The notes below the pieces were generated by a model. That model saw nothing but the letters and a program-made list of their open reading frames with translations. It ran no database searches and had not been told where the DNA came from. A stretch of DNA of 64,000 bases, from assembly GCF_002939475.1 (NCBI RefSeq), contig NZ_PKFQ01000001.1, forward strand, positions 3,717,001 to 3,781,000, given 5' to 3'. This document shows, piece after piece, positions 1 to 8,552 of this stretch (the stretch's first letter is position 1; each line of letters opens with the position of its first letter). This DNA is from Streptomyces cinnamoneus (GTDB lineage Bacteria; Actinomycetota; Actinomycetes; Streptomycetales; Streptomycetaceae). Made by a program: the position numbers and the translations under genes.

Positions 1-214
1 GCGAGGGACGCGACGGGCAGGGCCGGGAGCGCGGGGAAAGCGGGAAGAACGAGTAGCGGGAAGGCTCCCGGGCAGGCGCACACCGGCGCGTCCCGGCCAC
101 TCCCACTCTCCACACGTTCTCCTTCCTGCGGCGTAGGGCGCGCTGCCCGGCTAGCACGTAGGCTCGGGCTACCGAAGCATGAAGAAACAGTTGTCGACAG
201 CCAGGAGCGAGACC

Positions 215-556
215 GTGATCCCCGGTGGTGGCCAGCCCAACATGCAGCAGCTGCTCCAGCAGGCCCAGAAGATGCAGCAGGACCTCGCGGCGGCCCAGGA
301 GGAACTGGCGCGCACGCTCATCGAGGGCACGGCGGGCGGTGGCCTGGTGAAGGCCACGGTCACCGGTGCCGGTGAGCTCCAGGGCCTGGTCATCGACCCG
401 AAGGCCGTGGACCCGGAGGACACCGAGACCCTCGCCGACCTCGTGCTGGCCGCCGTGCGGGACGCCAACGCGACCGCCCAGCAGGTGCAGCAGCAGAAGC
501 TCGGCCCGCTGGCGCAGGGCCTGGGCGGCGGAGGCATCCCCGGCCTGCCGTTCTAG
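215..556 (+). CDS. ybaB: YbaB/EbfC family nucleoid-associated protein
   Basis: Small (113 aa) DNA-binding protein of the YbaB/EbfC family, which forms homodimers on the nucleoid and is usually encoded next to recR. The Gln-rich helix [15 protein letters not shown] near the N-terminus, the central [15 protein letters not shown] segment and the Gly-rich C-terminus are typical. I chose the GTG at 215 because AGGAG (203-207) lies just upstream and the product then starts [11 protein letters not shown] as in other streptomycetes; an in-frame ATG at 179 has no good RBS. recR follows after 219 bp, so joint expression is likely. The role in recombination or nucleoid structure is inferred from the family. 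Confidence 0.93.
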   Translation: MIPGGGQPNMQQLLQQAQKMQQDLAAAQEELARTLIEGTAGGGLVKATVTGAGELQGLVIDPKAVDPEDTETLADLVLAAVRDANATAQQVQQQKLGPLAQGLGGGGIPGLPF

Positions 557-775
557 CCGGTCCGGCCGGAGCGGCGTTCCGGGGGCGTTCCGGGACCCGT
601 AACCCGGCCGACACGACGGCGAAGCCCTCCGCAGCGAAGATCACAGCCCGGAAGATCACAGCCCAGAAGATCGCAGTCCGGTGGGCGCCGTCCCAGAAGT
701 CCACAGCACAATCGCAGAGGCAGAAGCAGAGGCGGACGCCGAAGCAGAAGCAGAGTCCGAAGGAGAACCCGATCC

Positions 776-1375
776 GTGTATGAAGGCGTGGTCCAGGACC
801 TCATCGACGAACTGGGCAGGCTGCCCGGCGTCGGTCCCAAGAGCGCGCAGCGGATCGCCTTCCACATCCTCCAGGCCGAACCGGCCGACGTCCGCCGGCT
901 GGCCCACGCGCTGACCGAGGTCAAGGCGAAGGTCCGGTTCTGCGCGGTCTGCGGCAACGTGGCGCAGGAGGAGCGGTGCCGGGTCTGCCAGGACCCGCGC
1001 CGCGACCTCGCCGTCATCTGTGTCGTGGAGGAGCCCAAGGACGTCGTCGCGATCGAGCGGACGCGAGAGTTCCGCGGCCGCTACCACGTGCTCGGCGGGG
1101 CGATCAGCCCCATCGAGGGCGTGGGACCGGACGACCTCCGCATCCGCGAGCTGCTGGCCCGGCTCGCGGACGGCTCGGTCACCGAGCTGATCCTGGCCAC
1201 GGACCCCAATCTGGAGGGCGAGGCCACCGCCACGTACCTCGCGCGCATGGTCAAGCCCATGGGGCTGAAGGTCACCAGGCTCGCCAGCGGGCTGCCCGTG
1301 GGCGGGGATCTCGAATACGCCGACGAGGTCACGCTCGGGCGTGCCTTCGAAGGGAGACGACTTCTCGATGTCTGA
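776..1375 (+). CDS. recR: Recombination mediator protein RecR
   Basis: RecR (199 aa) works with RecF and RecO to load RecA at gaps. Visible features are the helix-hairpin-helix [11 protein letters not shown] (about 15-26), a four-cysteine zinc finger (Cys56, 59, 68, 71) and a Toprim domain (about 79-175) with [11 protein letters not shown] near its end. Length and architecture are normal. The GTG at 776 is preceded by AAGGAG (760-765). It follows ybaB and overlaps the next gene by 8 bp. The 75 bp before the start contain a short GAAGCAGA-type repeat that I take as spacer. Confidence 0.97.
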   Translation: MYEGVVQDLIDELGRLPGVGPKSAQRIAFHILQAEPADVRRLAHALTEVKAKVRFCAVCGNVAQEERCRVCQDPRRDLAVICVVEEPKDVVAIERTREFRGRYHVLGGAISPIEGVGPDDLRIRELLARLADGSVTELILATDPNLEGEATATYLARMVKPMGLKVTRLASGLPVGGDLEYADEVTLGRAFEGRRLLDV

Positions 1376-2036
1376 CGCAACCCTGCACGACGCGAAGCGC
1401 GACCCCGACGACTTCGTGGTCTCCGTCGCGGATTCGGTCGAGAGCTTCATCGTGGCCGTCACCGAGGTGTCCCGCGGCGACGAGCCCGACAGCGCGGTGC
1501 CCTTCCTGCTCCTGGAGCTCTCCCAGCTCCTCCTCACCGGCGGCCGGCTGGGCGCGCACGAGGACTTCGTGCCGGACGAGCGCTACGAGCCGGACGTCGG
1601 GCCCGAGCCGGACGTCGACGAGCTGCGCGAACGCTTCGCGGCCATGCTCGACCCGATCGACGTCTACTCCGAGCTCTTCGACCCGTACGTGCCGCGCAGC
1701 GCCCCCGTGGCCTGCCGGATCTCCGACGACCTCGCGGACATCATCACCGACCTGCGCCACGGGATGGCCCACTACCGCGACGGCCGCGTCAACGAGGCCC
1801 TGTGGTGGTGGCAGTTCTCCTACCTCACCAACTGGGGCCCGACGGCCTCGGCGTGCCTGCGCGCCCTCCAGTCCCTCGTCGCGCACGTACGGCTGGACCA
1901 GCCGCTGGGCGAGCTGGACGGCCTGGACACGGACGCGGTCGGCACGGAGGAGCAGCTGGCCGAGGAGGCGGGCCGGCTCATGGCCGCGGAGATCGGCGGA
2001 GCGGCGAAACGGGCGTCGGGGGCTGCGGGGTCCTGA
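1368..2036 (+). CDS. DUF5063 domain-containing protein
   Basis: Soluble, acidic protein of 222 aa with no signal peptide or membrane segment. It matches the DUF5063 proteins that sit after recR in Streptomyces: [15 protein letters not shown] at the start, a central [16 protein letters not shown] segment ([13 protein letters not shown]) and a Trp-rich [13 protein letters not shown]. The ATG at 1368 lies inside the recR stop region (8 bp overlap) behind GAAGGGAGACG, suggesting translational coupling. Function is unknown; I infer only co-expression with recR. Confidence 0.85.
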   Translation: MSDATLHDAKRDPDDFVVSVADSVESFIVAVTEVSRGDEPDSAVPFLLLELSQLLLTGGRLGAHEDFVPDERYEPDVGPEPDVDELRERFAAMLDPIDVYSELFDPYVPRSAPVACRISDDLADIITDLRHGMAHYRDGRVNEALWWWQFSYLTNWGPTASACLRALQSLVAHVRLDQPLGELDGLDTDAVGTEEQLAEEAGRLMAAEIGGAAKRASGAAGS

Positions 2037-2083
2037 GGGCGGGCCGCGGTAAGCCCGGTACGCCGGACCCGTACGCCGGCACC

Positions 2084-2117
2084 CGTACGACGCCCGGCCC
2101 CGTACGACGCCCGGCCC
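2084..2117. repeat. 17-bp tandem repeat in ask leader region
   Basis: Two exact adjacent copies of CGTACGACGCCCGGCCC lie in the 265-bp spacer before ask, within a run of looser CGTACG motifs (2065-2150). No function is apparent. The ask promoter probably lies downstream; TAGACT at 2259-2264 is a possible -10, but I see no convincing -35. Confidence 0.7.
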
Positions 2118-2301
2118 CTCGCGGCCTGGGCCCGTACGACCTGGGGCCCGATGCCGGCGCGGCGGGGCGGTGTCACGCCCGCGCGCCCCTGCTCGTCGGG
2201 TTCGCCGGGCGGCCTGTCTCACGATGCGATATCCGCATGGCCGGTTCGGGGCGCTCGTTAGACTGAACCGACCGCAAGACGTATAGCTGCTAGGAGCGCA
2301 C

Positions 2302-3573
2302 GTGGGCCTTGTCGTGCAGAAGTACGGAGGCTCCTCCGTTGCCGATGCCGAAGGCATCAAGCGGGTCGCCAAGCGAGTCGTGGAAGCCAAGAAGAACGGC
2401 CACCAGGTGGTCGTCGTGGTTTCCGCGATGGGTGACACGACGGACGAGTTGATCGATCTCGCCGCGCAGGTTTCGCCGATCCCTGCCGGGCGCGAGTTCG
2501 ACATGCTGCTGACCGCCGGAGAGCGCATCTCCATGGCGCTGCTGGCGATGGCGATCAAAAACCTCGGCCACGAGGCGCAGTCCTTCACGGGCAGCCAGGC
2601 CGGAGTCATCACCGACTCGGTCCACAACAAAGCGCGGATCATCGACGTCACGCCGGGCCGGATCCAGCAGTCCGTCGACGCGGGCAACATCGCGATCGTG
2701 GCCGGCTTCCAGGGTGTGTCCCAGGACAAGAAGGACATCACCACCCTGGGCCGCGGCGGCAGCGACACCACCGCCGTCGCGCTGGCGGCCGCGCTGGACG
2801 CCGAGGTGTGCGAGATCTACACGGACGTCGACGGTGTCTTCACCGCCGACCCGCGGGTCGTGAAGAAGGCCCGCAAGATCGACTGGATCTCGTTCGAGGA
2901 CATGCTGGAGCTGGCCAGCTCCGGTTCCAAGGTGCTGCTCCACCGCTGCGTGGAGTACGCCCGCCGCTACAACATCCCGATCCACGTCCGTTCGTCCTTC
3001 TCCGGACTGAAGGGCACCTGGGTCAGCAACGAGCCGCAAGGGGACCAGCCGATGGAGCAGGCGATCATCTCGGGTGTCGCTCACGACACCTCCGAGGCGA
3101 AGGTCACGGTCGTCGGGGTGCCCGACAAGCCGGGCGAGGCCGCGACGATCTTCCGTGCGATCGCGGACGCCGACATCAACATCGACATGGTCGTCCAGAA
3201 CGTCTCCGCGGCGTCCACCGGCCTGACCGACATCTCCTTCACCCTCCCGAAGACCGAGGGCCACAAGGCGATCGAGGCGCTGGAGAAGACGAAGACGCGC
3301 GTCGGCTTCGACTCGCTGCGCTACGACGACCAGATCGCGAAGATCTCGCTCGTCGGCGCCGGGATGAAGACGAACCCGGGCGTCACCGCGACGTTCTTCG
3401 AGGCCCTGTCGAATGCCGGCGTGAACATCGAGCTGATCTCGACCTCCGAGATCCGCATCTCGGTCGTCACGCGCGCCGACGACGTGAACGAGGCCGTCCG
3501 CGCCGTCCACACCGCCTTCGGCCTGGACAGCGAGAGCGACGAGGCGGTCGTGTACGGAGGCACCGGCCGATGA
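2302..3573 (+). CDS. ask: Aspartate kinase (lysC-type, alpha/beta)
   Basis: Aspartokinase (423 aa) phosphorylates L-aspartate in the first step of lysine, threonine, methionine and diaminopimelate synthesis. The N-terminal kinase motif [10 protein letters not shown] (4-13) and C-terminal tandem ACT domains (about 265-410) are clear. GTG start at 2302 with AGGAG at 2292. The stop overlaps the asd ATG by 4 bp, so the two first steps of the pathway are coupled. An in-frame ATG at 3052 (codon 251) behind AAGGGG (3038-3043) could start a separate 173-aa beta subunit, as known for Corynebacterium lysC; this is inferred. Confidence 0.97.
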   Translation: MGLVVQKYGGSSVADAEGIKRVAKRVVEAKKNGHQVVVVVSAMGDTTDELIDLAAQVSPIPAGREFDMLLTAGERISMALLAMAIKNLGHEAQSFTGSQAGVITDSVHNKARIIDVTPGRIQQSVDAGNIAIVAGFQGVSQDKKDITTLGRGGSDTTAVALAAALDAEVCEIYTDVDGVFTADPRVVKKARKIDWISFEDMLELASSGSKVLLHRCVEYARRYNIPIHVRSSFSGLKGTWVSNEPQGDQPMEQAIISGVAHDTSEAKVTVVGVPDKPGEAATIFRAIADADINIDMVVQNVSAASTGLTDISFTLPKTEGHKAIEALEKTKTRVGFDSLRYDDQIAKISLVGAGMKTNPGVTATFFEALSNAGVNIELISTSEIRISVVTRADDVNEAVRAVHTAFGLDSESDEAVVYGGTGR

Positions 3574-4904
3574 CGGCCGCCCACCCGGAGGGCCGTCCGG
3601 TCCTGCCGGGTGGCTCCGAGGGCTTCGAGCGCGTCGAGGGTTTCGGCGGTGGGGCTGTCGGTGGGATCGCCGGTACGGGTGGCCCCGCGGACGGCCACGC
3701 AGGTCGCCGTGCGGGTGGTCATGCAGGTGACCGTGCAGGTGGTCATGCGGGTGGCCGTGCCGGTGACCCCGGGAGTGAGCGTGCGGATGACCGTCCGGGT
3801 GCGGAGGCTCGTACCCGTACGGGCCTCGGCGCGGGCGCCCGTGGCCGCGCCGCCGGGCCCACGCTCGCCGTCGTCGGCGCGACCGGCGCCGTCGGCAAGG
3901 TCATGCTGGAGATCCTCTCCCAGCACGCGGACATCTGGGGCGAGATCCGTCTCGTCGCGTCCGCGCGCTCGGTAGGGCGGAAGCTGACCGTCCGGGGGGA
4001 GCTGGTCGAGGTCGTCGCGTTGAGCGAGGACGTGTTCGAGGGCGTCGACGTCGCCATGTTCGACGTGCCGGAGGCCGTCGCCGCGCAGTGGGCGCCGATC
4101 GCGGCGGCCAAGGGCGTGGTGGTCGTGGACAATTCGGCTGCGTTCCGGATGGACCCGGACGTTCCGCTGGTCGTGCCCGAGGTCAACGCCCACGCCGCAC
4201 GCCTGCGCCCGCGCGGGATCATCGCCAACCCCAACTGCACCACGCTGTCGATGATCGTCGCGGTGGGCGCGCTGCACGCCGCGTTCGGGCTGCGCGAGCT
4301 GGTCGTCTCCTCGTACCAGGCCGTTTCGGGGGCGGGCAAGGAGGGCGTGGACGCCCTGCGCACGCAGCTCGCGGCCGTCGTCGGCACGGAGCTGGGGACG
4401 CAGCCCGGCGACGTACGGCGTGCGGTCGGTGACGACACCGGGCCGTTCCCGGCGCCGGTGGCGCTGAACGTGGTGCCGTGGGCCGGTTCGCTGAAGGAGG
4501 ACGGCTGGTCGTCCGAGGAGCTCAAGGTCCGCGACGAGACCCGCAAGATCCTCGGGGTGCCGGATCTGAGGGTGAGCGCGACCTGTGTGCGCGTACCCGT
4601 GATCACCACCCACTCGCTCAGCGTGCACGCGCGGTTCGAGACCGAGGTGACCGTCGAGCGGGCCCACGAGATCCTGGCCAACGCCCCCGGTGTGGTGCTG
4701 TGCGACAGCCCGGCCGATGGGGAGTTCCCGACGCCCGCCGACGCGGTGGGGACCGACCCGACGTGGGTGGGGCGGGTGCGGCGGTCACTGGACGACCCCC
4801 AGGCGCTCGAGCTCTTCGTCTGCGGCGACAATCTCCGTAAGGGGGCGGCTCTGAACACCGCACAGATCGCGGAATCCGTGGCGTCGGAGCTGACTGCTCC
4901 GTAA
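3570..4904 (+). CDS. asd: Aspartate-semialdehyde dehydrogenase with repeat-rich N-terminal extension
   Basis: NADPH-dependent reduction of aspartyl phosphate to the semialdehyde, the step after Ask. The dehydrogenase proper begins near residue 97 ([13 protein letters not shown], nucleotide-binding loop), has the catalytic cysteine in NPNCTT (Cys223), and ends with [18 protein letters not shown]. The ATG overlaps the ask stop (ATGA), which supports this start. It adds about 96 residues to the usual N-terminus, including a Gly-His-Ala-Arg repeat (about 42-66) encoded by short DNA repeats. Homologues I recall start only a few residues before PTLAVVG. Whether the extension is kept or processed is unknown; internal GTGs exist. 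Confidence 0.95.
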   Translation: MTAAHPEGRPVLPGGSEGFERVEGFGGGAVGGIAGTGGPADGHAGRRAGGHAGDRAGGHAGGRAGDPGSERADDRPGAEARTRTGLGAGARGRAAGPTLAVVGATGAVGKVMLEILSQHADIWGEIRLVASARSVGRKLTVRGELVEVVALSEDVFEGVDVAMFDVPEAVAAQWAPIAAAKGVVVVDNSAAFRMDPDVPLVVPEVNAHAARLRPRGIIANPNCTTLSMIVAVGALHAAFGLRELVVSSYQAVSGAGKEGVDALRTQLAAVVGTELGTQPGDVRRAVGDDTGPFPAPVALNVVPWAGSLKEDGWSSEELKVRDETRKILGVPDLRVSATCVRVPVITTHSLSVHARFETEVTVERAHEILANAPGVVLCDSPADGEFPTPADAVGTDPTWVGRVRRSLDDPQALELFVCGDNLRKGAALNTAQIAESVASELTAP

Positions 4905-5008
4905 TACTGGGGCGGTGCGTGAAGGTCCCGTGACCAACGTGAAGGTCGTGTGATCAACTTGTTGGTCCAGACCTCTTGAACTGGGCAGACGATCTGTTCG
5001 ACGATTTC

Positions 5009-5047
5009 GCTCCCCGCCCAACTGCAACCGCGGTCTGGGCGGGGAGC
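5009..5047 (+). terminator. Intrinsic terminator after asd
   Basis: A 12-bp perfect stem (GCTCCCCGCCCA with TGGGCGGGGAGC) around a 15-nt loop, followed by GTCTTTGTTG. It lies in the 303-bp spacer after asd and most likely ends the ask-asd transcript. The rest of the spacer (4905-5207) must hold the promoter of the sigma-factor gene, but I cannot pick a clear one. Confidence 0.75.
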
Positions 5048-5207
5048 GTCTTTGTTGCCGTCTCTCGCGGCGGGACCAAAACAGGGGCATCGAGGAAGAG
5101 CTGGTACGCATGAGGGCAAAGGGCGCATCGTCGACCGACGCGTCATCAATCGCCACCGCGATGCCTCACGCGTACAACCCTGACGGGGGGAAGCGTGTCC
5201 AACAGGC

Positions 5208-6185
5208 GTGGCAGAGGTCATCAGCATCGCAACCGTCCCGAGACGAGGTGGCGCCCCGGTGCGCTCACGTCCCGGCAGTCCGGGCGGCATGCCGGTGATC
5301 GCTCCCTGGTCAGCCCCCCGCCCCGCACAGTCGCCGGCGTCGGCGACTCCGCCGCCGTCCGTCCCCTCGCCCGCTGCGCCTCCGCAGATGCCGCCGCAGA
5401 TGTCTCCGGGCGCGCCCGGGGTGTCCGCCGCGCCTGCGGCGTCACCGGCGTCCCAGGCGTCCGCGGCGGTGTCGTCCGTTTCGGCCGTCCCGCCGGTCGC
5501 GGCCGTACAGCCGGTGACATCCGTCGCGTCGATGCCGGCCGTACCGTCCATGTCGCCTCTGTCGGCCATGCCGTCCGTGGCGTCCGTATCGCCCATGTCG
5601 TCACCCATGTCGTCCGCGTCGCCCATGCCGTCCGTGTCCGCGGTGTCCTCGATGACCACAGTGCCGGCGGACGCTGACGAGGCGCGGGCGGCCGGCACCA
5701 CAGTCGACCACCTCACCGAGACGTACCGCGCCCACTACCGGTCGCTGCTCGGCCTGGCCGCCCTGCTCCTCGACGACACCGCCTCCTGTGAGGACGTGGT
5801 GCAGGAAGCCTTCATCCGGGTGCACTCCGCGCGCGGGCGCGTCCGCGACCCGGAGAAGACCCTCGCCTACTTGCGGCAGACTGTCGTCAACTTGTCCCGA
5901 TCTGCCCTCCGCCGCCGCATCCTCGGACTGAAGCTGCTGTCCAAGCCGATGCCCGACATGGCGAGCGCCGAAGAAGGGGCGTACGAACAGCTGGAGCGCG
6001 ACCAATTGATCAAAGCGATGCGTGGACTGCAGCGTCGCCAGCGCGAGGTCCTGGTCCTGCGCTACTTCGCCGACATGACCGAGGCCCAGGTCGCGGAGAC
6101 CCTGGGGCTTTCCCTGGGCTCGGTCAAGGCGTACGGCTCACGCGGCATCGCGGCGCTCCGGATCGCCATGGAGGCGCCGGTATGA
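5208..6185 (+). CDS. SigE-family ECF RNA polymerase sigma factor with long low-complexity N-terminus
   Basis: ECF sigma factor of the SigE/SigM-like actinobacterial family. Region 2 spans about 166-235 (LTETYRAHYRSLLGLAALLL, CEDVVQEAFIRVH) and region 4 about 262-318 (LRRRQREVLVLRYFADMTE-like helix, then SLGSVKAYGSRGI). Residues 37-152 are a Pro/Ser/Ala/Val/Met run with no predicted fold, so the 325-aa protein is nearly twice the usual length. GTG at 5208 is the first usable in-frame start; GGGGGAAG lies somewhat far upstream (about 5184-5192), so the start is uncertain. The stop overlaps the next ATG by 4 bp; that membrane protein may control it (inference). Confidence 0.85.
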   Translation: MAEVISIATVPRRGGAPVRSRPGSPGGMPVIAPWSAPRPAQSPASATPPPSVPSPAAPPQMPPQMSPGAPGVSAAPAASPASQASAAVSSVSAVPPVAAVQPVTSVASMPAVPSMSPLSAMPSVASVSPMSSPMSSASPMPSVSAVSSMTTVPADADEARAAGTTVDHLTETYRAHYRSLLGLAALLLDDTASCEDVVQEAFIRVHSARGRVRDPEKTLAYLRQTVVNLSRSALRRRILGLKLLSKPMPDMASAEEGAYEQLERDQLIKAMRGLQRRQREVLVLRYFADMTEAQVAETLGLSLGSVKAYGSRGIAALRIAMEAPV

Positions 6186-7564
6186 GCCGCCGTTTTCCGG
6201 ATGGTTCTGGAATGCCGGAGGGTGCTGGCGTGCCCGAGGACGGCGCCGGTATGTCTGAGGGCATCAGTGGGTCTGAGGGCCCTGACGTGCCCGAGTGCAC
6301 CGGTATGTCTGAGGGCGCCGGGTCGGTTGGTGCCCGGGGCCAGCGCCAGGGTGAGGGGCACGTTCGCGGAGGCGGCTTCGCCGGCTGGGGATTCGAGGAG
6401 CCCGGCCCGGGGCTTGACGGCCTCGCGGCCGTCGTAGGCGGTGGGGACACCGGCCCTGCGGCCGGCCAGAGCTCCGCGGGTCAGAGCTCCGCAGGCCAGA
6501 ACTCCGCCTGCCCGGGCTCCGACTTCGCCCGTCCCGCTCTCGACGAGCAGGCGCTGCGACGCCTGCTGCACGACACCGTCGGCGGTCTCGAACCGTCCGG
6601 CGACGCGCTGGAGAAGCTGCGCCACGCCGTTCCGGTCCGGCGCACCCGGCGCCGCCAGGCCGTCGTCGGTGCCGCGGCGGTGGTGATCCTCGGGGCCACG
6701 GCTCTGCCCGTACTCATCCATGCGGCCACCACGGCCGGCAACGCCACCGAGGACCGCCCGGCCAACGCCTCCAGCAGCCGTCAACGCACCCACGACGCCG
6801 CTGAGGGGCGTCACCACGACGCGTCCGGTGACGGCACCGACGGCGAGGAGACCACCACCGGCCAGGACGGGCAGAAGGACGGCGAGAAGACGAAGGGCGA
6901 CGAGCGGAAGCCGAGCGGGGACGCCCACAGTCCCTCGGGCTCGGCCACCGGCGGCACCACCACCCCCGGCCCGACGCTCGCCGCGGCCTCGCCCACATGT
7001 GACCGCGACCAGCTCGGACAGGGCAGCGGCAGCGTCGGTGCCGCCGACGATCACGGCCGCGTCTACGGCGTCTTCCGCGTCGTCAACGTCTCCCGCACCG
7101 TCTGCACCGTGGGCGGTCCCGGAGAGGTCACCGCGCGCCCCAAGGGCAGCGCCGAGAGCACGCGCGTCTCGGTCGTCGACCACACGGCGGGCGACGCGGC
7201 CGCCGGCCTGCCCGACCCCGCCACCGAGCCGAGCCAGGTGATCCTTCAGCCGGGGCAGGCGTACGAGGTCAAGTTCGCCTGGGTGCCGGCCGCCGGCGGC
7301 GGCCCCAGCGGTTGCGCCAAGCCCGCCCCCGCCACCCCGGCCCCCCTGGCCAGCCCTTCGGCCGCCCCCGGTTCCGGCACGGCGGCAGCCGGCGGGAAGC
7401 CCCAGGCCAATGCCCCCGCCCCGAGCAGCCCCCCGGCGAGCGTCGTCCTCAGCCACACCCCGGACGTGGGCGAACCGAAGGCCGTCGACACGACCATCCC
7501 CAACGCCTGTGCCGGCACGATCTACCGCACGGGCCCCCTGGCGACCACGACGCCGACGTCTTAG
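6182..7564 (+). CDS. Single-pass membrane protein coupled to sigma factor; possible anti-sigma/DUF4232-like
   Basis: 460-aa protein coupled to the sigma gene by an ATGA overlap. Residues 1-115 are Gly/Ser/Glu-rich and repetitive. Residues 120-158 are helical with a basic stretch (RRTRRRQ) before one membrane helix (about 159-180). A hydrophilic Lys/Asp/Thr linker follows. The outer domain (about 280-360) has a CDRDQL...NVSRTVCTVGG pattern reminiscent of DUF4232, and the tail is Pro/Ala-rich. A membrane protein encoded with an ECF sigma factor is often its anti-sigma factor, but no zinc-binding HxxxCxxC motif is visible, so that role is inference. Confidence 0.75.
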   Translation: MSRRFPDGSGMPEGAGVPEDGAGMSEGISGSEGPDVPECTGMSEGAGSVGARGQRQGEGHVRGGGFAGWGFEEPGPGLDGLAAVVGGGDTGPAAGQSSAGQSSAGQNSACPGSDFARPALDEQALRRLLHDTVGGLEPSGDALEKLRHAVPVRRTRRRQAVVGAAAVVILGATALPVLIHAATTAGNATEDRPANASSSRQRTHDAAEGRHHDASGDGTDGEETTTGQDGQKDGEKTKGDERKPSGDAHSPSGSATGGTTTPGPTLAAASPTCDRDQLGQGSGSVGAADDHGRVYGVFRVVNVSRTVCTVGGPGEVTARPKGSAESTRVSVVDHTAGDAAAGLPDPATEPSQVILQPGQAYEVKFAWVPAAGGGPSGCAKPAPATPAPLASPSAAPGSGTAAAGGKPQANAPAPSSPPASVVLSHTPDVGEPKAVDTTIPNACAGTIYRTGPLATTTPTS

Positions 7565-7682
7565 CCGACGTCTTAGCCGACGACTTGGGGGCTGCCGGGG
7601 GAGCGCCGGGGGAGGGCTGCCGGAGTGCCCCACGACGTCCCCCGCCGGAGGGGGCGCGCCACGGTGCCCGTACCGTGGTGGT

Positions 7683-8552
7683 GTGTATCGGTTCCTGCTG
7701 ACTCCCCGGTGGTGGGGGATCAACGTCTTCACCGCGCTCGCGATCCCGGTGTGCCTGTTCATGGGCAGCTGGCAGCTCGGCCGCTTCGAAACGCGTGTCG
7801 ACACCCATCGTGAGCAGCAGGCCCAGACCGACGAGGCCCGCACCGCCGACGCGGCACCGCTGCGCGATCTGCTGCCGGTGACCACCGAGACGTCGGGCCG
7901 GCAGGCCAGCGTCACCGGCCGGTACGACACCGATCACCAACTCCTCGTGCCCGACCGCGATCTGGACGAGCGCAAGGGCTTCTACGTGCTCACGCTGCTG
8001 CGCACGGACGGCGGCAAGGCGGTGCCCGTCGTCCGGGGCTGGCTGCCCGGCGACGCCGGTTCCAAGGACGACTCCGCCAAGGTCCCCGCCCCGCCCTCCG
8101 GCCAGGTCACCGTGACGGGGGCGCTCCAGTCCTCCGAGAGCCCCACGTCCAAGGGCGTCCGGGCGTCCGGCGGGCTGCCCGCCGGACAGCTCGGTGTGAT
8201 CAGCGCGGCCTCACTGGTGAACCTCGTGCCGTACGAGGTGTACGACGCGTGGATCACCGTGTCGAAGGCGGCTTCCCCCCTGACCGCCGTGCCGCCGGCC
8301 ACCGCCCCCGGCAGCGGCCTCGATCTCAAGGCCTTCCAGAACCTCGGCTACACCGGCGAATGGTTCGTCTTCGCGGGCTTCACCCTCTTCATGTGGTTCC
8401 GTCTCTTCCGCCGTGAGGCCGAGGCCGCCCGGGACCTCGAACTCGGCATCACCCCCGAGGACCCGGAAGGGCCGGCTCAGCCGGGCCGCCCTGAGAACCC
8501 CGAGGGTTCAGATGACGGTCCGCAAACGCGATCTCCAGCCGGAGCTGCTTGA
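7683..8552 (+). CDS. SURF1 family cytochrome oxidase biogenesis protein
   Basis: SURF1/Shy1-type protein (289 aa) involved in maturation of haem-copper oxidase in the membrane. It has an N-terminal membrane helix (about 9-30, within WWGINVFTALAIPVC and the GSWQLGRFETR motif), an extracytoplasmic domain (RYDTDHQLLVPDR, VVRGWLPG) and a C-terminal helix (EWFVFAGFTLFMWFR). GTG 7683 gives the typical VYRFLLTPRWWG start. The last 104 bp run over the end of the convergent peptidase gene, so both C-terminal tails are low-complexity and poorly constrained. Confidence 0.88.
   Translation: MYRFLLTPRWWGINVFTALAIPVCLFMGSWQLGRFETRVDTHREQQAQTDEARTADAAPLRDLLPVTTETSGRQASVTGRYDTDHQLLVPDRDLDERKGFYVLTLLRTDGGKAVPVVRGWLPGDAGSKDDSAKVPAPPSGQVTVTGALQSSESPTSKGVRASGGLPAGQLGVISAASLVNLVPYEVYDAWITVSKAASPLTAVPPATAPGSGLDLKAFQNLGYTGEWFVFAGFTLFMWFRLFRREAEAARDLELGITPEDPEGPAQPGRPENPEGSDDGPQTRSPAGAA

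Noticed and set aside
3..56. Seventeen codons ending in TAG before ybaB, possibly the end of an upstream gene.
   Set aside because: Too short to recognise any family; other frames run equally far and no product can be named.
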